Of a stretch of 55,849 bases of DNA, positions 27,191 to 35,672 are shown one piece after another. The first letter of the stretch is position 1, and each line of letters starts with the position of its first letter. This DNA is from CAZPAV01 sp964584755 (GTDB taxonomy: Bacteria; Actinomycetota; Acidimicrobiia; Spongiisociales; UBA5794), in the NCBI GenBank assembly GCA_964584755.1, contig CAZPAV010000015.1, positions 1 to 55,849 on the forward strand, written 5' to 3'. The notes under the pieces were generated by a model. It made no database searches. It had not been told where the DNA came from and saw nothing but the letters and a program-made list of their open reading frames with translations. The translations under genes and the position numbers were made by a program.

Positions 27191-27873
27191 CCCGACGTTC
27201 CTCCTCCGCTCCCCCCGTCCCTTCCGCCGGCGCCGGACCCCGGCGGCCCCGCTCCGGGCGCCGGCCCCGCGGGCGGGAGCTCGGTCCTCGTGAAGAGTCT
27301 CGCATCGAGCTCGACCTGGAGCAACGTCTCGCCGGGAGCACCCGTCGCCGCCGCGGCGTCCGGTGGGCTCGTGGACTCAGCGGCCGCGACCGTCTCGACG
27401 GGGGTGATGGAGAGGCCGTCGACCCGCACGAGCCGCTCCATCGCCTCGACGCCGTAGAGGAACCCCAGGACCTCGAAGTAGCGTCCCTCGAGGGAGAGGG
27501 AGACGTCGATCTCGAAGGGCGCGCCCTCCCCCTCGGGGGCCGCCGGCTCGGCGGCGTCGATGCCCTGGAGCTCCACGCCGGTCTCGTCGGCGAGGGTGTT
27601 CACCGACTCGAGGAACGCATCCAGCTCGGCGGTCTCCGGGATGCTCCGCTCCATCTCGCCGATCGCGAAGAGGTAGCTCACCTCCCGGTCCTCCGCGTCG
27701 CGGAGTCGGGCCAGCTCGGTGCGAAGCCCCTGCTCCCGGTCCTGCGCGGTCTGGAGCTGGTCGAGGATCCCCGCGGCCTCCCGGTCGCGCGGGCCGACGA
27801 GGAAGAGCCACCACAGGACCGTCGTCACCGCGAGCACCCCGGCCAGCGTCCCGAGGACGATCCCGCGTCTCAC
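27187..27873 (-). CDS. pilO: Type IV pilus assembly protein PilO
   Basis: PilO forms a coiled-coil complex with PilN at the pilus platform. The 228-residue product has one N-terminal membrane segment (about residues 5-26, VLGTLAGVLAVTTVLWWLFLV), a coiled-coil (30-65, ending LRDAEDREVSYLFAIGEME), and a ferredoxin-like periplasm-side domain (75-205) with ELDAFLESVNTLADETGVEL and EGRYFEVLGFLYGVEAMERLV. The C-terminus is a Gly/Pro/Ser tail. The start is GTG and overlaps the pilN stop. Confidence 0.85.
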   Translation of the reverse strand: MRRGIVLGTLAGVLAVTTVLWWLFLVGPRDREAAGILDQLQTAQDREQGLRTELARLRDAEDREVSYLFAIGEMERSIPETAELDAFLESVNTLADETGVELQGIDAAEPAAPEGEGAPFEIDVSLSLEGRYFEVLGFLYGVEAMERLVRVDGLSITPVETVAAAESTSPPDAAAATGAPGETLLQVELDARLFTRTELPPAGPAPGAGPPGSGAGGRDGGSGGGTSG

Positions 27874-28490
27874 CCTCCGACCTCCGGGACCCGGGTCCTC
27901 GCCCGGGTCGATCGGGCCGCGTCGGTGAGCGCCGCCTGCGACACGAACCGCACCACCGGGGTGTCACCGATGAGGTCGTCGGTGATGCTCGACACCCACG
28001 TCCCGGCCACCCCCGGGTACCGGTCCGAGTCCAGCGCGCGCAACCACTCGGCGACGTCGGGGACGTCGAATCCCACTCCGGAGACCTCGATCGAGCCCGC
28101 CGCCGCGCCCGCCGCGGCCCCGACGTCGACCGTTCCGCTGAAGCCCTCCAGCCACACCCGGTCGGGGATGACGCGGCCCAGGTCGTTGAGGAGACGCCCC
28201 CACGAGACGTCGTCGGCGAGGACCCCGCGGACCATGTCCGCCTCCTGCCGGTACCGATCCGCGATCCTCTGGGCGTCGGCGAGATCGGCGATGCGCCCCT
28301 CGAGCTCGGCGTTCGTCGCCTCCTGGGCGGCGAGGGCCGCCCGGGCGTTGGCCACCCGTCCCGTCCACACCGGGGTGAGAACGGCGAGCAGCCCGAGGTA
28401 GGCGACGGCCACGAGCACCGCCTGGAGGACGAGCCGGCGCCGCCGCCGTCGCGCGAAGGCCTCCGGGGGGAGCAGGTTGATCGGGCGCAT
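27870..28490 (-). CDS. pilN: Type IV pilus assembly protein PilN
   Basis: PilN anchors cytosolic PilM to the membrane. The 206-residue product begins MRPINLLPPEAFARRRRRR, whose INLLP is the PilM-binding motif of the family. A membrane segment follows (about residues 22-45), then a coiled-coil (50-85) and a small alpha/beta domain with VWLEGFSG and EVSGVGFDVPDVAEWLRAL. I use the ATG at 28490, which shares a base with the pilM stop (TGATG). Confidence 0.9.
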   Translation of the reverse strand: MRPINLLPPEAFARRRRRRLVLQAVLVAVAYLGLLAVLTPVWTGRVANARAALAAQEATNAELEGRIADLADAQRIADRYRQEADMVRGVLADDVSWGRLLNDLGRVIPDRVWLEGFSGTVDVGAAAGAAAGSIEVSGVGFDVPDVAEWLRALDSDRYPGVAGTWVSSITDDLIGDTPVVRFVSQAALTDAARSTRARTRVPEVGG

Positions 28491-29572
28491 CAGGCCATCC
28501 CCCATAGGGCGAGCCCCACCGCGGTGGGGAGGACGGGTTGCGCGTCGAGCATCGCCTGCTCGCCGAGCCCGACACGCCCCAGGTCGATGTGCTCGAGGAC
28601 CTTCACCGGACGCACCGGGACACCGAGCGCGGCGCTGAGCCGGTTGGCGAGGTGAGGCAGCCGCGCGCCGTTCCCCGCCACGAGGAGCCTCGTCAGGCCG
28701 CCCTCTCCGCCTTGGGAGAGGTGGAAGGAGACGGACCCCTTCACCTCCTCGACGAGTCCGTCGGCCTCCCGCGTGAGGAGACGCCGCAGCACCGCCTCCT
28801 CGTCCCGGGCCTCCTCCCCGGAGTCGTCGTCCTCGGCGCGCGGCGGCACGACTCCCACCTCCCGCTTCCGTTCCTCGGCGTGATCCCAGGGCAGGCCGGC
28901 GCCCTTCACGAGGACCTCCGTGAAGTCGTCCCCTCCGCGCGGAAGGAGCCGCACGAACTCGGCCACGCCCCCCCGACCGATCACCACCTGCGTCACCGAG
29001 GCCCCGATGTCGACGATCGCCTCGCGCGGGCGCTCGAACGCCGGCTCGATCCCGAAGGCGGCGCGAACGAGGGCGAACGGCTGCAGATCGATGGCGGCGG
29101 GCTCCACGTGCGCCGCGGCGAGCGCGCGCAGGATCGCACCCACCGCGTCGCGATGGATCGCCACGACGAGGATGGCGAGCATCGGCTCTCCCTCCGGCGT
29201 CACGAACGGCTCGAGCGGCACGAAATCGAGCAGGGCGTCCTCGACGGCGAGCGGGATGGAGTCCTGCACCTGGTACGGGAGCGCCTCGACGAGCTCCTCC
29301 TCCCCCATGCGGGGCACGTCGACCCGCCGGACGACCAGCCGCTGGTTCGCGGTTCCCACGACGACCCGGCGCGTGGGCAGCTTCGCCTGGCGGAAGAGGG
29401 CGGCGACGGCCTCGCCGACCGCGCCCTCGTCGACGATCTCCCCGGCGACGACCGCGCCGCGGGGCAGCGGCATCGTGGCGTACCGCGTGAGGGTTCGCCC
29501 CCGTCTCCTCGTGTCGAGCGCCGCGGCCCGGACGGCCGTACCGCCGATGTCCACCCCGACGGTCACCGACAT
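28490..29572 (-). CDS. pilM: Type IV pilus assembly ATPase-like protein PilM
   Basis: PilM is a cytosolic FtsA/actin-fold protein that binds PilN and regulates the pilus motors. The 360-residue product shows the phosphate-1 motif GVDIGGTAVRAAAL, TANQRLVVRRVDVPRM, ELVEALPYQVQDSIPL (typical of PilM), the phosphate-2 strand AIVDIGASVTQVVIG and a GNGARLPHLANRL adenosine motif. An acidic insertion (about residues 247-263, EDDDSGEEARDEEA) is unusual. The ATG at 29572 has GGAGAG upstream. Confidence 0.92.
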   Translation of the reverse strand: MSVTVGVDIGGTAVRAAALDTRRRGRTLTRYATMPLPRGAVVAGEIVDEGAVGEAVAALFRQAKLPTRRVVVGTANQRLVVRRVDVPRMGEEELVEALPYQVQDSIPLAVEDALLDFVPLEPFVTPEGEPMLAILVVAIHRDAVGAILRALAAAHVEPAAIDLQPFALVRAAFGIEPAFERPREAIVDIGASVTQVVIGRGGVAEFVRLLPRGGDDFTEVLVKGAGLPWDHAEERKREVGVVPPRAEDDDSGEEARDEEAVLRRLLTREADGLVEEVKGSVSFHLSQGGEGGLTRLLVAGNGARLPHLANRLSAALGVPVRPVKVLEHIDLGRVGLGEQAMLDAQPVLPTAVGLALWGMA

Positions 29573-29608
29573 GTCGCTCTCCGCACCCGGTTCGTGTACC
29601 CCTTCATA

Positions 29609-29634
29609 CCCGGAGCACTGTGCACCGCTCCGGG
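29609..29634 (-). promoter_or_regulatory. Hairpin in the pilM leader
   Basis: CCCGGAGC and GCTCCGGG form a perfect 8-bp stem with a 10-base loop, 37 bases before the pilM ATG. The 130-base gap between prepilin peptidase and pilM is large for this locus. It may terminate or attenuate upstream transcription or protect the pilMNO message. No U-run follows and it does not match a riboswitch family that I recognise. Confidence 0.45.
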
Positions 29635-29702
29635 GCAACCAGCCGAACGTCAGGGAACGTAGCAGCCAGGATCAGCCCGCGCCGAATCGCCCTCGAGGCG
29701 GT

Positions 29703-30476
29703 TCACCCCAGGTACCAGGAGAGGATGCGATCTCCGAAGGCGATGGCCGCGTAGCTGCCCACGACGAGGTAGGGACCGAACGGGATGGCGTCCTTCCGCC
29801 CGCGGCGGCCCGTCACCAGCAGGAGGATGGCGACGACACCTCCCAGGAGGAACGCGAGGACGAGGCCGAGCACCGCGTGTCCCCATCCCACGTAGCCGGT
29901 GAAGAGCCCGAGGAGGAAACCCAGCTTCACGTCCCCCAGTCCGAAACCGCCGCGGGCCGCCATGGCGAGACCGAGCAGAACCGCGAAGGTCCCCAGCCCG
30001 GCGGCGGTCCCCCGCAACCACGCTCCCGCGTCGCCCTCGAGCGCGGCGCCTCCCAGGAGGAGCGCCGCCCCGACCGCGGTCCCCGGGTAGAGGATCCGGT
30101 TGGGGATGAGGTGATGGTCGAGGTCGGTGAGGACCACCGTCAGCGTCACCCCCACGAACCAGAGGTACGCGGGGAGGGTCCACGACGGCCCCACGAGGAG
30201 CGCCGTCGCGGCGAAGAGCACGCCGCTGCCGAGCTCCACCACCGGATACCGGAGGGGGATCCGCGTCCCGCAGGCTCGGCAGCGGCCCCGCAGGATCAGC
30301 CAGGAGACCACCGGGAGGTTGTCGCGGGGACGGATGGCCGTCCCGCACGCGGGGCAGGCCGAGCCGGGTCGAACCACGGAGCGGCCCTGCGGGACCCGGT
30401 AGGCCACGACGTTGAGGAAGGACCCGACGACGAGGCCCGTCAGGAAGCATCCGGCGGCGAGGAGGGGCGTGGTCAT
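29703..30476 (-). CDS. pilD: Type IV prepilin peptidase (leader peptidase/methyltransferase)
   Basis: PilD cleaves prepilins after Gly and methylates the new N-terminus in the membrane. The 257-residue product has the cytoplasmic zinc site (ACPACG and CRACG, residues about 40-70), the two catalytic aspartates (TDLDHHLIPNRI and GLGDVKLG) and about eight hydrophobic helices. GSFLNVVAYRVP near the N-terminus is diagnostic. Substrates in the window are PilA and the three minor pilins. The start is ATG; about 100 bases separate it from pilA. Confidence 0.95.
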   Translation of the reverse strand: MTTPLLAAGCFLTGLVVGSFLNVVAYRVPQGRSVVRPGSACPACGTAIRPRDNLPVVSWLILRGRCRACGTRIPLRYPVVELGSGVLFAATALLVGPSWTLPAYLWFVGVTLTVVLTDLDHHLIPNRILYPGTAVGAALLLGGAALEGDAGAWLRGTAAGLGTFAVLLGLAMAARGGFGLGDVKLGFLLGLFTGYVGWGHAVLGLVLAFLLGGVVAILLLVTGRRGRKDAIPFGPYLVVGSYAAIAFGDRILSWYLG

Positions 30477-30530
30477 GGATCTCGGGAGCTTACGGCTCGT
30501 CTTCGCTGCGCCGGCGGACCCCCGGACGCG

Positions 30531-30558
30531 ACCGGGACGGCGCCGCCGCCGTCCCGGT
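30531..30558 (-). terminator. Strong 12-bp hairpin between pilA and pilD
   Basis: ACCGGGACGGCG and its exact complement CGCCGTCCCGGT flank a four-base loop, 23 bases after the pilA stop. No U-tract follows, so a classical intrinsic terminator is not certain. A partial terminator or 3'-end stabiliser would let the abundant major pilin be made in excess over PilD, an expected need for pili. Confidence 0.5.
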
Positions 30559-30580
30559 CACCTCCTCTGTAGGCGTGGCT

Positions 30581-31099
30581 TCACGCCTTCGGCGTCTTGG
30601 GCCAACCCCGGGCCGACCAGCCCTTCGGCGCGGTGCCCGCGGTGGTGGGGCACGCGGGTGTCCCCTTCGACGTCCACCACTGGTAGTACGTCCCGCCGCT
30701 CGTCGACTCGTCGTCGAAGATGGCGAAGGTGTTCCCCGAGTCGGCGACCTTCACCATGCAGACCGCGTCGTCGTTGCGTCTCACCGAGAGGTACACGCCC
30801 ACCGGAGACGCCGACGTGAGCCTGCCGACGGCGGTCGTCGTCACCTGGATCGTCGGCTCGAAGGCCTTCAGCGCCGTCTGGTTGTTCGTGAACTTCGAGT
30901 TGTCGAGCCAGTACCCCTTCTCGGCGATGAGGACGTTGCGCAACTCGGCCTGGGCGGCTCGGTCCTGGGCGCGGCTCCGGAATCCGATGAACGAGGGCAC
31001 GGCGATGGCGACGAGAACTGCGATGATCAACACCACCACCATGAGCTCGATCAGGGTGAATCCCTCCTCTTGTCTGAGACGTTCGCGCATCCATTGCAT
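30581..31099 (-). CDS. pilA: Major type IV pilin (prepilin)
   Basis: This is the likely fibre subunit. The 172-residue prepilin has a 13-residue leader ending in Gly, then Phe+1 with Glu+5 (EEGFTLIELMVVVLIIAV), the hydrophobic N-terminal helix, and a globular domain with YWLDNSKFTNN and YYQWWTSKG. Two cysteines in the C-terminal half (AVCMV, PACPTT) could form the usual D-loop disulphide. I choose the ATG at 31099 because AGGAGGT stands eight bases upstream; an in-frame ATG three codons later is possible. Confidence 0.92.
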   Translation of the reverse strand: MQWMRERLRQEEGFTLIELMVVVLIIAVLVAIAVPSFIGFRSRAQDRAAQAELRNVLIAEKGYWLDNSKFTNNQTALKAFEPTIQVTTTAVGRLTSASPVGVYLSVRRNDDAVCMVKVADSGNTFAIFDDESTSGGTYYQWWTSKGTPACPTTAGTAPKGWSARGWPKTPKA

Positions 31100-31197
31100 G
31101 GGCGATGACCTCCTCGCTGTCCGGGGCCGCCTCTCGACCCCCCGGGATGCCATCGTCACCGGCAGGGCCCTCCTTGAGCCGCGGTTGTGGCGGGTGC

Positions 31198-32424
31198 TCA
31201 GGTGGCCACGGAGGCGAGGTTGAAGATCGGCAGGTAGAGGGCGATGAGGATCCCACCCACGGTGATCCCCATGGCGACGATGAGGAGCGGCTCGATGAGG
31301 CTCGTCAGGGCGTTGACGAGGTCCTCGACCTCCCGGTCGTAGAAGTCGGCCACCTTGCCGAGCATGTCGTCGAGGGACCCGGTCTCCTCCCCCACCGTCA
31401 TCATCTGCACGACCATGGGCGGGAAGACGTCGTGCCGGGCCAGCGGTCGCGCCAGGGACTGCCCTTCCCGCACCGACGCCTTCACCTCGGCCAGGGCCCG
31501 TTCGATGCGCGCGTTCCCGGAGGTCTCACCGACGATGTCGAGGGTCTGGAGGACGGGAACGCCGGTCCGGCTCAACACCGAGAACGTTCGGGCGAAGCGC
31601 GCCAGGGCGGTCTTTCGGAAGAGCGTGCCGAAGACGGGGAGACGGAGCTTGAGGGTGTCCCAGGCGAGGCGTCCCGAGGGGGTCCGCCTCGCCTGCCGGA
31701 ACCCGAGGACGACCAGGGCGAGGAGCACCGTCAGGACGAGCCACCATCCGCGCACGATCTCCGAGACGTGGACGAGGACGAGGGTGGGGAACGGCAGGGT
31801 GGCCCCCTCACCGAGATCCGCGTACATCCCCTCGAAGATGGGAACGACGAAGACGATCATGCCCGTGGTGATGACGCCGATGAGGATCCCGACCACGGCC
31901 GGGTAGGCGAGGGCGGCCTTGACCTTCGAGCGCAGGTTCATGCCGGCCTCGAGCATGTCGGCCAGACGGTTGAGCGTCTCGTCGAGCACGCCGCCGGCCT
32001 CTCCGGCCTTGACCATCGCCACGTACAGCCGACCGAAGACGCGCGTGTGTCGTTCCAGGGCCGCCGAGAGGCTCGTCCCCTCCTCGACGTCCGTCTTCAC
32101 CGCCTCGAGGATCGCGCAGAGTGCCGGGCTGCTCGTCTGCTCGACGAGGACCGACAGCGCCTTGATGAGCGAGAGGCCGGAGTTCACCATCGCGGCGAAC
32201 TCTCTGGTGAAGAGGACGAGGTCGCGCTGGCGAACCCGTCTCCCCAGGCCGGGGATGGTGATCTCCCGTTGCAGTCCGCCGGAGCGGCGTCTGGCGACAC
32301 GCAACGGGACGAGCCCGCGTTGTCGCAGGGCGCGCGCCGCGAGCTCGGGGGAGGAGGCCTCGATGTGGCCCCGGGACACCTTCCCGGTGCGGTCCCGGAC
32401 CTTGTACTCGAAGGTGGCGGTCAT
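31198..32424 (-). CDS. pilC: Type IV pilus platform protein PilC
   Basis: PilC is the inner-membrane platform turned by the PilB/PilT motors. The 408-residue product has the two repeated T2SSF domains: LVLFTREFAAMVNSGLSLIKAL (about 70-92) and RFARTFSVLSRTGVPVLQTLDIVG (about 274-297), each followed by membrane helices, and the C-terminal IEPLLIVAMGITVGGILIALYLPIF helix. The N-terminus (EYKVRDRTGKVSRGHIEA) is the usual cytosolic start. The ATG overlaps the pilT stop as ATGA. Confidence 0.95.
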   Translation of the reverse strand: MTATFEYKVRDRTGKVSRGHIEASSPELAARALRQRGLVPLRVARRRSGGLQREITIPGLGRRVRQRDLVLFTREFAAMVNSGLSLIKALSVLVEQTSSPALCAILEAVKTDVEEGTSLSAALERHTRVFGRLYVAMVKAGEAGGVLDETLNRLADMLEAGMNLRSKVKAALAYPAVVGILIGVITTGMIVFVVPIFEGMYADLGEGATLPFPTLVLVHVSEIVRGWWLVLTVLLALVVLGFRQARRTPSGRLAWDTLKLRLPVFGTLFRKTALARFARTFSVLSRTGVPVLQTLDIVGETSGNARIERALAEVKASVREGQSLARPLARHDVFPPMVVQMMTVGEETGSLDDMLGKVADFYDREVEDLVNALTSLIEPLLIVAMGITVGGILIALYLPIFNLASVAT

Positions 32425-34001
32425 ACCCGAAGGCGCTCGTCGACGAGCGAGGTGAACGCCCCGGCGTCGTGGCACCGCTCGTGCGCGGCCGCGTACTCCA
32501 CCTCCCCGGCCTTCACCAGCCGGGCGAGGGCCTGGTCCATCGTCTGCATCCCGAGCTTCCCCCCGGCCTGCATCGCGGTGGGGATCTGGTGGATCTTCCC
32601 GGAGCGGATGAGGTTGCGGATCGCCGGCGTCGTCCGCATGAACTCCACCGCGGCCACCCGCCCCTCCCGATGTCTCCTCGGGAGCAACTGCTGGGCGACG
32701 ACCGCCTGCAGCGTGCCGGCGAGCTGGATCCGGACCTGCTGCTGCTGATGTGCCGGGAAGACGTCGATGATCCGCTCCACCGACTGGGCGGCGTTCATGG
32801 TGTGGAGGGTGGCGAGGACGAGGTGCCCCGTCTCCGCGGCGGTGATCGCCGTCGCGATCGTCTCGAGATCCCGCATCTCTCCCACGAGGATGACGTCCGG
32901 GTCCTGACGGAGGGCGTGCTTGAGGGCCGACGCGAACGAGAGCGTGTCGGCCCCCACCTCTCGCTGGTTGACGATGGACCGCCGGTGGCGGTGCATGAAC
33001 TCGATGGGGTCCTCCACCGTCATGATGTGCGCCGCCCGGGTGGTGTTGATCCGGTCGATGAGCGACGCGAGGGTGGTGGACTTGCCCGACCCCGCCGGTC
33101 CCGTGACGAGGACGAGGCCGCGGGTGAGTCGGGTGAGCTCACCCACCGCCGGAGGCATTCCCAGCTCCTCGAGTGGCGCGATGGTGTTCGGGATGGCCCG
33201 CATCACGGCGCCGATGGAGTCCCGCTGGAAGAAGACGCTCACCCGGAACCGTCCTTTCCCGGGGAGGGGGTGGGAGCAGTCGAGCTCCCGCTCGTCCTCG
33301 AGGACGCGTCGCTGGCGATTCGTGAGGATCCCGTAGATCATGGAGCGCAGCGGCGCCGGCGCCAGCCTCCCGAACCGCTCGAGGGGGACGAGCTCCCCGT
33401 CGACTCGCACCTGGGGAACCGTCCCGGCGGTGAGGTGCAGATCGGAGCCGCCCATCTCGAGGAGGACCTCGAGGAGGTCGTTCACCTGGAGCGTGGGCGC
33501 GGGTTCGGCGCCTGCCGGCCCCGTGGCGGTGCCGTAGGTGTGGGCGATGGCCTCCGTCAGGGGACCACGCTCGGCGAGGGCCAGCCGGACGTCGTTCCCC
33601 AGGGCCACGCCGAGCTCGCGCCGCTTCGCCTCGTCGAGGGGGTCGGCGACGGCGACGAGGATCGTGCCGTCCCCTTCCCGGCCGTAGGGGAGCGCCTGCA
33701 GCCGTTCGGCGAGCTCCCCCGTCAGCCTGCCGACGAGTGCCGGGTCGGGCAGGAAGCCGCCGTCGATGCGACAGCGGGGCAGTCGGAGGTGCTCTGCCAC
33801 CGCGTCGAGGACGTCGGCGGCGGCGACGCGACCCGTCTCGATGAGGACCCGGGTGAGGGAGCTCCCGCTTCGCTCCGCCTCGAGGGCGCATCGCTCCATG
33901 GCGTCGGCGGTGATGAGCCGTCGCTCGACGAGCATTCGACCGAGCTCGCGCTCGGCGCCTCGGAATCCCTCGCCGAGGTCCGCCGTCTCAGGCGACCACA
34001 C
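32421..34001 (-). CDS. pilT: Type IV pilus retraction ATPase PilT with N-terminal MshEN-like domain
   Basis: PilT powers pilus retraction. The C-terminal 355 residues are clearly PilT: DLLEVLLEMGGSDLHLT, Walker A GPAGSGKSTTLAS, Asp box, Walker B ILVGEMRDLET, the His box LHTMNAAQSVERIIDVFP, and the hallmark AIRNLIRSGKIHQI. Unusually, about 165 residues precede this and resemble the MshEN/GspE-N domain of PilB (ELGRMLVERRLITADAMERC..., VLIETGRVAAADVLDAVAEHLRLP). The length of 526 compares with about 350 for ordinary PilT. The first MshEN repeat lacks the usual Gly and Gln. Start GTG with AGGAGGT five bases upstream; overlaps pilB by 14 bases. Confidence 0.9.
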   Translation of the reverse strand: MWSPETADLGEGFRGAERELGRMLVERRLITADAMERCALEAERSGSSLTRVLIETGRVAAADVLDAVAEHLRLPRCRIDGGFLPDPALVGRLTGELAERLQALPYGREGDGTILVAVADPLDEAKRRELGVALGNDVRLALAERGPLTEAIAHTYGTATGPAGAEPAPTLQVNDLLEVLLEMGGSDLHLTAGTVPQVRVDGELVPLERFGRLAPAPLRSMIYGILTNRQRRVLEDERELDCSHPLPGKGRFRVSVFFQRDSIGAVMRAIPNTIAPLEELGMPPAVGELTRLTRGLVLVTGPAGSGKSTTLASLIDRINTTRAAHIMTVEDPIEFMHRHRRSIVNQREVGADTLSFASALKHALRQDPDVILVGEMRDLETIATAITAAETGHLVLATLHTMNAAQSVERIIDVFPAHQQQQVRIQLAGTLQAVVAQQLLPRRHREGRVAAVEFMRTTPAIRNLIRSGKIHQIPTAMQAGGKLGMQTMDQALARLVKAGEVEYAAAHERCHDAGAFTSLVDERLRV

Positions 34002-35661
34002 GGAGTACCTCCTCCATCGAGGTGAGTCCGAGCGCCACCTTCACCATGCCGTCGGCGCGGAGGGTGCGCATGCCCTGCGCCACCGCCGTGCGACCGAGCG
34101 CCTCGCTCGAGCTGCGCTCGACGACGCGGCGGCTGATCTCCTCGGTGACGAGCATCACCTCGTTGAGGGCGATGCGGCCCCGATACCCGGTCTGGGCACA
34201 CAGCTTGCACCCGACGGCCCGAAAGAGGGTCGGCTCGGTCTCCCCGAGCACCGCCTCGGCCTCGGCGAGGACCTCGGGATCGGGGTCGACGGGGGCCTTG
34301 CACCGTTCACAGAGCCGGCGGGCGAGGCGTTGGGCGACGACCGCGTCGAGCGCCGAGCTCACGAGGAAGGGTTCGACCCCCATGTCGACGAGACGGTTCA
34401 CCGACGATGGCGCGTCGTTGGTGTGCAGTGTCGACAGGACGAGGTGTCCGGTCAGGGCCGCCTCGGTGGCGATCTTCGCGGTCTCGCCGTCCCGGATCTC
34501 CCCGATGAGGACGATGTCGGGGTCGGCGCGCAGGATCGACTTGAGCGCACCGGCGAAGTCGAGCCCCGCCCTCCGGTTCACCTGCATCTGGGTGATCCCC
34601 TCGAGTCGGTACTCGACGGGGTCCTCCACGGTGATGATGTTCACTTCGGGTCGGTTCAGCTCCGCCAGGGTCGAGTACAGCGTCGTCGTCTTCCCCGATC
34701 CGGTCGGTCCGGTCACGAGGATCGTCCCGTAGGGCCTCGTGTAGGCCCGGCGGTACCGTTCGAGGTTGTAGGGGAGGAACCCCAGCTCGTCGAGGGGAGC
34801 GATCCCGCCGCTCTTGTCGAGGATCCTGATCACGGCCTTCTCGCCGTAGATGGACGGCAGCGTCGCCACCCGGAGATCCACGGACCGGCTGCCGAGCCGC
34901 AGCGAGACCCGTCCGTCCTGCGGCAGCCGTCGCTCGGCGATGTCCATGTCGGCGAGGATCTTGATGCGGCTCACCACGGCGTTGGCGACGGACCGTGAGG
35001 TCGTCATCACCTCGTGGAGGACGCCGTCGATCCGAAACCGGATTCGCAGCTCCCGCTCCCCCGGCTCGAAGTGGATGTCCGAGGCCCGTTCCACCACGGC
35101 CCGTGCCAGGACGGAGCTCACGAGCTTGACGACGGGCGCCTCCTCGACGGCCGTCTCCAGGTCGAGGTCGGTGAACGCCTCCTCCTCCGTCCCGATGGCG
35201 AGCTCGGCGAGGTCCCCGACGGTGGCGTCGAGTCGGTTCGCCGCCCGATCCGCCGCCTCGATGTCCTCGGCGGTGGCGGCCACGACCTTCACGTCCTGGC
35301 CGGAGACGGCCCGCACGTCGTCGATCGCCAGGACGTTCCCGGGGTCGGCCATGGCGACGACCAGCCGGCCGTCCTCGAAGCCGATGGGCAGGAGCCGGTA
35401 CCGGCGTCGCAGGTACTCGGGAACGAGCGCGGCCGCCGCGGGATCGAGCGCGGTCTCGTCGAGGTCGACGAACTCGATGCCACGTCGTGTCGCCAGCGCA
35501 CGGACGAGGTCGCCTTCGTCGACGAGCCCTTCGTCGACGAGCAGGTCGCGCAGGGGCAGGCCGCGCTCCGCCTGACGGGCGATCGCCCGTTCCAGGGTCT
35601 CCTCGTCGAGGAGCCCTTCCTCGAGGAGCATCGTCCCGACGTTCCCGACGTCGCCCGCCAC
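33988..35661 (-). CDS. pilB: Type IV pilus extension ATPase PilB
   Basis: PilB powers pilus assembly. The 557-residue product has an N-terminal MshEN domain (about 5-145; VGTMLLEEGLLDEETLERAIARQ and a second repeat LLVDEGLVDEGDLVRAL), Walker A GPTGSGKTTTLYS, Walker B IVLIGEIRDGETA, the His box LHTNDAPSSVNRL, and the zinc tetracysteine (CERC and CKLC). MshEN domains bind cyclic-di-GMP in several PilB/MshE proteins. I use the GTG at 35661, four bases after AAGGAGG, because MshEN homology starts there. First gene of the pilus operon; a structured leader precedes it. Confidence 0.93.
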   Translation of the reverse strand: MAGDVGNVGTMLLEEGLLDEETLERAIARQAERGLPLRDLLVDEGLVDEGDLVRALATRRGIEFVDLDETALDPAAAALVPEYLRRRYRLLPIGFEDGRLVVAMADPGNVLAIDDVRAVSGQDVKVVAATAEDIEAADRAANRLDATVGDLAELAIGTEEEAFTDLDLETAVEEAPVVKLVSSVLARAVVERASDIHFEPGERELRIRFRIDGVLHEVMTTSRSVANAVVSRIKILADMDIAERRLPQDGRVSLRLGSRSVDLRVATLPSIYGEKAVIRILDKSGGIAPLDELGFLPYNLERYRRAYTRPYGTILVTGPTGSGKTTTLYSTLAELNRPEVNIITVEDPVEYRLEGITQMQVNRRAGLDFAGALKSILRADPDIVLIGEIRDGETAKIATEAALTGHLVLSTLHTNDAPSSVNRLVDMGVEPFLVSSALDAVVAQRLARRLCERCKAPVDPDPEVLAEAEAVLGETEPTLFRAVGCKLCAQTGYRGRIALNEVMLVTEEISRRVVERSSSEALGRTAVAQGMRTLRADGMVKVALGLTSMEEVLRVVA

Positions 35662-35672
35662 GGTTCCTCCTT

